Positions 56,367 to 64,000 of a stretch of 64,000 bases of DNA are shown piece after piece (positions within the stretch are counted from its first letter, which is position 1; every line of letters starts with the position of its first letter). The stretch is from Ostrinia nubilalis (lineage: Eukaryota > Arthropoda > Insecta > Lepidoptera > Crambidae): contig NC_087118.1 in the NCBI RefSeq assembly GCF_963855985.1, positions 10,622,501-10,686,500 of the forward strand. Reading direction: 5' to 3'. The position numbers and the translations under genes are program-made. The notes below the pieces were generated by a model, which searched no databases, was not told the DNA's origin, and was given only the letters and a program-made list of their open reading frames with translations.

Positions 56367-57413
56367 CAGTGTGTCCGGGCATGTAGTGATCAAACTTTAA
56401 GGGCTTAATCTATGGACAATTTTATCGATGAAAATACTTCAAATTTGGGGCTTGACCCATTTCTCGCAAAATTACGAGGATTTAAGTTTTTAATTTTTAG
56501 TTTTCTCCTCTTCCTTCAAAAACAAGTGAAAATGTGGGTAACTTAACATTAATAAGCAAATATTTTATATCATGCGATAGCCAATAAAATTGTCTATTAG
56601 TAGAAGTAGAAAACGGACACAAGTTTCATACATTTTAAGGGAGTAAGAATGGATTTAATTAGAAAAAAATATAACTTTTTTCACTTCTTTTTCAGTTATT
56701 TTCCAACACAAGAAAAACCAGGTCGTTAAGGTATGTTTTATATGCATTGTATTATTAGTATTTGAGCTATTCTACAAAACGAATGTAAATTTATTAGTCT
56801 ACGTCTATTAGTTTCGACGTAATTGTTGAACAAATATACCCCTTCCCAGCGGTTTCCATAGTAATCTGAATAGGTTGTGTGATTCTTTCAGGCAGTGCAT
56901 TTTCGCATGTCGCGTGCGCTATGGAAACCGCTGGGAAGGGGTATCTTTGTTCAACAATTACGTCGAAACTAATAGACGTAGACTAATAAATTTACATTCG
57001 TTTTGTAGAATAGCTCAAATACTAATAATACAATGCAAATAAAACATACCTTAACGACCTGGTTTTTCTTGTGTTGGAAAATAACTGAAAAAGAAGTGAA
57101 AAAAGTCATGCTTTTTTCTAATTAAGTCCATTCTTACTCCCTTAAAATGTATGAAACTTGTGTCTGTTTTCTACTTCTACTAATAGATAAATTTATTGGC
57201 TATCGCATGATATAAAATATTTGCTTATTAATGTTAAGCTACCCATGCTTTCACTTGTTTTTGAAGGAAGAGGTGAAAACTAAAAATTAAAAACTTAAAT
57301 CCTTGTAATTTTTCGATAAATGGGTCAAGCCCCAAATTTGAAGTATTTTTATCGATAAAATTGTCCCTAGATTTCGCCCTTAAAGTTTGATCACTACATG
57401 CCCGGACACACTG
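56367..57413. mobile_element. Palindromic element B3
   Basis: 1,047 bp, CAGTGTGTCCGGGCATGTAG ends, TA at 56365-56366 and 57414-57415. The central loop (about 56862-56920) is in the opposite orientation to B2 and B4. Removal with one TA restores the LINE D frame (L-F-Y-L-Y-N-R-S-L). Confidence 0.9.
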
Positions 57414-58589
57414 TATAAATAAAATAATGGAATACTAATTGACTCAGCGACTCTTTTGATAAAAAAAGGTGGGATTTTATCCGGGCCAGGGCCCTTAGCA
57501 ACATCTAAAGTCTTCAATGCAACTTCTATGGAGAATTCAGAAATACATAAATCAAACATAATTTCACAATTTTCTGATAAAAATGACATTTCAGGTTGCT
57601 GTGATATGTCTGCGTTCCTACTTTCATACACAGAAGCAAAGAAATCAGTGAATAAGCTGCAGATAAGCTCTGGCCTAGACGCCTCACGATCACCATAACG
57701 TACAGTGTTGGGAATGCCATTACTTTTTTTACGACCGTTCACATATGACCAGAACACTTTCATATCTTTTTTGATTCCATTTTCTACAGTTTTTATACAG
57801 GGTGTTTCTTGTAAGGTGTCAAGCCGAAGGCAGGTGATAGGTGAGGACTAGACCTATCGATTTCACCCCCATGTATGTTCTACGATTTTTCATAGTTTAG
57901 AAGTTATCGTTAATTTTGTGATTTTTTCAAATTGTATGACCCAGTAGGCTTTAAATTTTTTTATCTTTTTTTTGGGTCGACTTTTCTCAGATTTCTTTTT
58001 TTGACAGATTCCCTATTAAATGCAGATTTTTGAAAAAAAATAATCAACTTCCTATCTTTGATGCAAGATACAAAATTTTTGCTAGAAACATAAAAAATAT
58101 GCTTTTAGCGGAACATTCTAAAATTTTCCACTTAAAGGTTTGAAAAAAAAAAGAACTTCCATAGGTCCAAAATAATTTTAAAAACTGCGCAGTTTTTGGA
58201 ACTTTCATAATAACACAAAAAAACATGTACTTAATAGGCCATTATTTTCTGTAATCGCTCCACTAAAGTGGTAAGTCGGAGATTCCGTTACATGTTTTTG
58301 ACTTTCTTAGGACTAACTAATGTTTGCAATTCTCTAAGTTTACGTTACGTAGAACACATTTAAAGACAATAACTGAACAGAACATTTTTTTATCCACAAC
58401 GAGGAATCTCTTGCCATTCATCTGACCTGATGGAAACTGATGGATGATCAGCGAGCTTCACTCGGAATCCTAAACCACAGATGAATTGGCTGTCCTAAAT
58501 AGGTGGCCTTACCACTAGACCACAGTGGTGGTTGTTACTTTACGATTAAATTCGATATACCTACATATTAGTGTGAGAGAAAGGGAAAG

Positions 58590-58827
<238 letters not shown>

Positions 58828-58864
58828 CAAAAATGGGTGTAATAATTTAATTTTTAAGTAAATG

Positions 58865-59010
58865 TTCAAAATGTCCGCCGTTGACCTGAATGCACATTCG
58901 ACAACGACGCAAAAAAATTCTTCGTAAAACCTTCTTCATTTTAATTTGGTTTTGTGCTTCAGTCAGCTTTGTCCGCAGTTCATCAATATTTTCATATTCC
59001 CTATTGTATA
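58865..59010 (-). pseudogene. Transposase C-terminal remnant in A4
   Basis: The minus strand reads ELRTKLTEAQNQI and, in other frames, RRCRMCIQVNGGHFEHLL. Equivalent to the remnants in A1-A3. Confidence 0.6.
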
Positions 59011-60619
59011 CCAGAAGAAGGGCAAGAGCTTCCTCGTTGTGGATAAAAAATGTTCTTTTCAGATATTGTCTCTAAATGTGTTCTACATAACGTAAACTTA
59101 AGGGATTGCAAATATTACTTAGTCCTAAGAAAGTCAAAAACATGTAACGGAATCTCCAACTTGCCACTTGAGTGGAGCGATTACAGAAAATAATGGCCTA
59201 TTAAGTACATGTTTTTTTGTGTTATTATGAAAGTTCAGAAAACTGCGCAGTTTTTAAAATTATTTTGGACCTATGGAAGTTCTTTTTTTTTTCAAACCTT
59301 TAAGTTGAAAATTTTAGAATGTTCCGCTAAAAGCATATTTTTTATGTTTCTAGCAAAAATTTTGTATCTTGCATCAAAGATAGGAAGTTGATCATTTTTT
59401 TCAAAAATCTGCAATTAATAGGGAATCTGTCAAAAAAAAAGAAATCTGAGAAAAGTCGACCCAAAAAAAAGATAAAAAAATTTAAAGCCTACTGGGTCAT
59501 ACAATTTGAAAAAATCACAAAATTAACGATAACTTCTAAACTATGAAAAATCGTAGAACATACATGGGGGTGAAATCGATAGGTCTAGTCCTCACCTATC
59601 ACCTGCCTTCGGCTTGACACCTTACAAGAAACACCCTGTATAAGTTTTAAAACATTCGGATGAGAACTTTTTAAATCTTTTACGGTATAATGAAAATTGT
59701 TCATAATCTGATATATTTTTATAGGTTTTCCATTTAACCCAGGCGCGTTGTTTAGATTTAAATATATGAATCAAAGGACGACTAAACCAGACAGGAAAGT
59801 CATTCGACTTGCTAGGACGCAGCGGAATGTGCTCCTTTATAATATTATATAAAATATCATAAAAAAGGTTTGTTGCTAGTTCCAATGAAAGCCCCTCAAA
59901 TCTCTTAGCCCAGTCAACATTACGGATGGCAGTATTAACATCATCATAATTACCTTCAATATAACGATACTTTAATATAGAAGCTCTAGGCATTGTGTCG
60001 TTTAACACATTCAGTAACAAGAGTGCGCAAAAAGGAGGATGATAAGGGTCAATCGGCACCAAAGGGTTTGTAGAAGGTTCACAGGTAGACGTGTGATCGT
60101 TAGTCAAAAATAGATCAAGAATTCGGTCCTTACTATTCAATATAAGATTATGTTGTTTACAATTAGTAATTGCTAAAAAGTTAAATAAAAGTGTAGTTGT
60201 AACATTACTTTAATCTTGCCGTCGAGTTGAGTAAAGGGTCGCTCCACTGTATATGTGGCAGGTTAAAGTCTCCAAAAATATAAACATACTTAACCTCTGG
60301 TAATAATATTTCCTTCTGTAATGAGTCTAAGATTCTATCATAGATTTGTACAGGTTGATTAGGCGGTATATATAAACCACAAACTATGGTGTAGTTATTC
60401 GTAGTTCTACAATAACACTTAAGAAGCACGTACTCAATACGTCCAGCGAACAAATCATTATTTTTATGGCTATTACCCAAACCGGAATTCAAATAACAAC
60501 GAGTGACATCCAACTCGCGACGCACTCCTATCAAAACACCACCGCCATCTGTCTTACCACAGGCTTCCCGATTCCTGTCACAACGATACACTGTGTAGCG
60601 ACTGTCCATAAGCTCATTA

Positions 60620-61920
60620 CACTGCACAACAAAATTGCAACTTTTGGCTGATGATTGACTTTCATTACATGATGTTTACTAATTTGACGTCGCTGATTCT
60701 GAATCTGCCGTCCATTTTTTCGTAGCAGCTCTTGTTTACGTGTTATAGCTTTCACTCAAAAATTGCTAAATTTCAGTCTTAATTCGCCGACAGTTCAAAA
60801 AATACTATGTTTTCTTTGTATAATTTAATATGGTAGCATTAAGAAGTGTTTGTGTGAATGATTTAAATCAATTTTGTTTTATTTTCGGACAGGATATGTT
60901 TAAAAAATCCGTTTAAATGTGACAAAGTTCGTAAAATTGGCTTACAAAAATTAGTTTGGGGACCCAGTGGAAATGAAAGATAAGCATTGAATTCCGCAAA
61001 AGGCATGGAAAAGATGCGTTGAGTTTTTACGTTTATAAACAAATAAGAATATGTGTAGATTTAGGTACGAAACCGCTATGATCTGAAAGGAACCATTGAA
61101 CCATCGCGACGACTGTTATTTTTATTTTTGAACAAAAATGGTATTAACCAAAAAATATTGAACTAAATGGTAATTCCTTGCATACGTTTGGCATGTAGAC
61201 GTCTTTTCAACCCTAAGAAGTCACCTGAATCTCATGTTGATACTTCACATGAGGATTTTGAGGCGAAAACTGTCAGTGTGGTAGAGACTTTGAATGTGAC
61301 CCGAAATTTTCAAAACCATGTAGCCAAGATGGTTTAAACGATCGTTTTAGAGATTTAGGATCTTCAAGTCTTCCGAAAAGACATGGAATGAGTTATTTTG
61401 GCATTTTAATATTTTTTTTGAAAAATCCAAAAAATCTTTCTATTCTTATACATCGAACAACGTTTGAGTCACTTACAAACATGTTTTTTTGGTTGGATGT
61501 AATATAAACATCGAATTACACTCTCTTCGCAATCACCTGAACAATTTTATCACAACTCTTAAGGATCTAAGTGAAGAACATGGCGAGCAAATCCACCAGG
61601 GCCTTCGTACGATAGAGGGACGCTGTCAGGGCCACTGGAATGCACACATGTTGGCTGACTGCTATTGAATCATTCAGAAGAGCTGTCTGCCTTCAGCATC
61701 AGCAAGGAAGTCAAATAAAAGAAAGTTTTTTCAACTTAACAACTTCATAAAATAGGATCATCTCTAAAAAAAAGAGTGTTTTTTTTACAAAAAGACAAGT
61801 GTCATATTTTTTTAACCAGAGCTGATACAGATATTTCAATCACAGATTTGAAATCGTCATTAAAAATTGGACTAATATCATGTAACATAACCCAATCATC
61901 AGAAATGCTGTTGTGCAGTG
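60620..61920 (+). mobile_element. CACTG-terminus transposon, copy 2
   Basis: CACTGCACAACA at 60620-60631 and its reverse complement at 61909-61920; TTA on both sides (60617-60619, 61921-61923). 1,301 bp, an inverted counterpart of 5228-6526. Joining LINE D across it with a single TTA gives an in-frame S-I-S-D-N-E-L-M-D-S, which proves the ends and the 3-bp duplication. Confidence 0.9.
61488..61745 (+). pseudogene. Decayed ORF of the CACTG element, copy 2
   Basis: Reads GCNINIELHSLRNHLNNFIT, then LKDLSEEHGEQIHQGLRTIE, then GRCQGHWNAHMLADCY and a stop, then KSCLPSASARKSNKRK in the same frame. An upstream frame carries LNDRFRDLGSSSLPKRHGM (about 61335-61395) and may be an earlier part of the same protein. 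The combination of H-S-L near an E-E-H-G-E block and a Q-G-x-W block recalls an uncharacterised, highly repeated arthropod protein family. I do not know its activity. Confidence 0.5.
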
Positions 61921-62340
61921 TTATCTGAGATACTCGGTATTAACCACGTTTCGGTCAGTACTATAATGTCAAAGCACTCCGCTAAAATATTATTGAATAA
62001 TGTGCTAACCTTAGTACGAAGTCCCCGGCAATTCTGATAGAAAACACTCAATTTATTACAATCCATTTTTATATTTTAAAATTTAGCATGAAATAAATAG
62101 AAGATAATAATATCGATCGATCGATATCGATAAAGTTTGATTTGCCGACCACAATGCAAATCCTCATAAAGTAATATTTCCCATATATTAAGTGCAGTCA
62201 CAGGTCGTCCCGAGATCACATTTACACCGTAATATATTATGATTAATCTACTTTTTATGAAATAATACTCACTTGTAGTTCCTAAAAGCTCATAATTGTT
62301 CCTCTGCAATATAGCATTACTTTTCATATACACACACATT

Positions 62341-62575
62341 TTAGTTTATGAAGTAAGCTAAGTAACCGAATTATTCCAATGCATATTTTAAAATAATTAC
62401 GATTTTTAAATATTGTGAGGGTATTGCTGCCGCCCACCATCTCTAAAAGGCAGTTAAATAAAATGTATAAATAAAATTTCCACTCCCAAACTATGGCCAC
62501 ATACCTAATATAACATCACGATAATCCACTTATATTCTATATGAATGAATACGAGAGTCACATTTAATTAATATA
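62341..62575. other. AT-rich flank between LINE D and B4
   Basis: No gene or repeat recognised. It does not show a continuation of the BEL/Pao integrase. Confidence 0.45.
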
Positions 62576-63622
62576 CAGTGTGTCCGGGCTTGTAGTGATC
62601 AAACTTTAATGGCGTAATCTATGGACAATTTTATCGATGAAAATACTTCAAATTTGGGGCCTGACCCATTTCTCGAAAAATTACATCGATTTAAGTTTTT
62701 AATTTTTAGTTTACACCTCTTCTTTAAAAAACAAGTGAAAGCGTGGGTAGCTTAACATTAATAGGCAAATATTTTATATCATGCGATAGCCAATAAAATT
62801 ATCTATTAGTAGAAGAAGAAAGCAGACACAAGTTTCATACATTTTATGGGAGTAAGAATGGATTTAATTAGAAAAATACATTACTTTTTTCACTTCTTTT
62901 TCAGTTATTTTCCAACACAAGAAAAACCAGGTCGTTAAGGTATGTTTTATTTGCATTGTATTTTTAGTATTTGAGCTATTCTACAAAACGAATGTAAATT
63001 TATTAGTCTACGTCTATTAGTTTCGACGTAATTGTTGAACAAAGATACCCCTTCCCAGCGGTTTCCATAGCGCACGCGACATGCGAAAATGCACTGCCTG
63101 AAAGAATCACACAACCTATTCCGATTACTATGGAAACCGCTGGGAAGGGGTATCTTTGTTCAACAATTACGTCACCACTAATAGACGTAGACTAATAAAT
63201 TTACATTCGTTTTGTAGAATAGCTCAAATACTAAAAATACAATGCAAATAAAACATACCTTAACGACCTGGTTTTTCTTGTGTTGGAAAATAACTGAAAA
63301 AGAAGTGAAAAAAGTAATGTATTTTTCTAATTAAATCCATTCTTACTCCCATAAAATGTATGAAACTTGTGTCTGCTTTCTTCTTCTACTAATAGATAAT
63401 TTTATTGGCTATCGCATGATATAAAATATTTGCCTATTAATGTTAAGCTACCCACGCTTTCACTTGTTTTTAAAAGAAGAGGTGTAAACTAAAAATTAAA
63501 AACTTAAATCGATGTAATTTTTCGAGAAATGGGTCAGGCCCCAAATTTGAAGTATTTTCATCGATAAAATTGTCCATAGATTACGCCCTTAAAGTTTGAT
63601 CACTACATGCCCGGACACACTG
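62576..63622. mobile_element. Palindromic element B4
   Basis: 1,047 bp, CAGTGTGTCCGGGCTTGTAG at the left, matching inverted end at the right, TA at 62574-62575 and 63623-63624. Arms of about 490 bp; loop in the same orientation as in B2. Confidence 0.9.
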
Positions 63623-63624
63623 TA

Positions 63625-63945
63625 TAATACAACCAATAGAAACAAAAATAAAAACAAAATCGTGTATCTAAATAATAGTTACAAGTCTCAGTACAAACCA
63701 GTGAGTCGCCGCAACACAAAACTCGTAGACATGTTACAGAGTAATGAAGGGAACAGAGCGCGCATGCATTGGTATGTTTATCAATGACGAATGACTTGCA
63801 AGTGATTACAATTAATAATAGAAATACAAGAACAGTGCACGCATATGGCGAATGTAAAATTAGATTTTTAACTAGTTATTTAATTTTTAGCGTTAAGAGT
63901 CGCATCTCAAACTAATTTGAAAATTATAAATAACTTGAAAAAATC
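63625..63945. other. No feature recognised
   Basis: About 320 bases with a short meaningless frame. Nothing supported. Confidence 0.4.
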
Positions 63946-63951
63946 GAACTG

Positions 63952-64000
63952 CCTAAGGCGGGAATTGAACCCACGACCTTCCGCTTGCCGGGCGACTGCT
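63952..64000 (-). other. tRNA-related sequence (SINE head or tRNA), cut by the window end
   Basis: The minus strand contains GGGTTCAATTCCCGCC, a good T-arm/B-box (GGTTCAATTCC), and CGC-CCGGCAA-GCG, which can fold as an anticodon stem-loop. The A-box half would lie beyond position 64000. A tRNA-derived SINE is more likely than a functional tRNA gene because the T arm is followed by CTTAGGCAG and no clean acceptor strand. Confidence 0.5.

Overview
The window looks like intergenic, transposon-packed DNA from an insect, most probably a moth or butterfly. No host gene with intact exons is recognisable. The lepidopteran call is inferred from a mixture of repeats that I associate with that order: a CR1-like LINE ending in (TTTGAC)n, Helitrons with the 'CGAAGTCGCGGGC' 3' hairpin, the 'GGCCAAGTGCGAGTCGGACT' repeat, a MITE with 'TGCACC' termini, an R1-clade LINE, and a BEL/Pao element. 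Almost every long reading frame belongs to a retrotransposon or DNA transposon, and nearly all carry stops or frameshifts.

Layout. 0-8 kb: AT-rich DNA with a pogo-like element (256-1561, PHD-finger remnant) seated in an older palindrome, two small MITEs (4241-4698, 4950-5069), and the first copy (5228-6526) of a 1.3-kb element with CACTG termini and a 3-bp TTA/TAA target duplication. 8.25-14.8 kb: an R1-clade LINE on the minus strand, its ORF1 split by a 1,922-bp element with 27-bp inverted ends and a 4-bp duplication. 17.5-23.9 kb: a CR1-superfamily LINE on the plus strand (ORF1 with coiled coil and SGNH-esterase-like domain, ORF2 with endonuclease and reverse transcriptase), into which a 5'-truncated RTE-like LINE is inserted in frame, giving one 1,150-codon reading frame with two reverse transcriptases.

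24.7-39.0 kb: a 14.3-kb element bounded by two 189-bp LTRs that read identically, with a 5-bp CTTCG duplication, a primer-binding-like site and a polypurine tract, but no gag or pol. It contains a Helitron, LINE fragments, a 26-bp satellite, a piggyBac derivative, and a four-level nest: Tc1/mariner-like element A1, CR1-like LINE, small Helitron, Tc1/mariner-like element A2.

39.1-64 kb: a LINE tail carrying palindromic element B2, then a BEL/Pao retrotransposon (gag-protease from 41.2 kb, pol from 49.8 kb). It is split by a 408-bp insert with 17-bp flanking repeats, by a 6.3-kb LINE (43515-49789, itself carrying a hAT MITE, a reversed piece of its own 3' end and element A3), by a repeat with a 126-bp near-perfect hairpin, and finally by a 9-kb minus-strand LINE (about 53083-62340). 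That last LINE carries elements E, B3, A4 and the second CACTG element. For many insertions, removing the insert plus one target duplication restores the host reading frame, which fixes the insertion boundaries to the base.

Nothing here works together as a pathway. The informative content is the stratigraphy of insertions, several non-autonomous families whose mobilising enzyme is not obvious, and the mobilisation of an LTR element that has lost its coding region. Boundaries come from reading the sequence by eye; identities and percentages were not computed.
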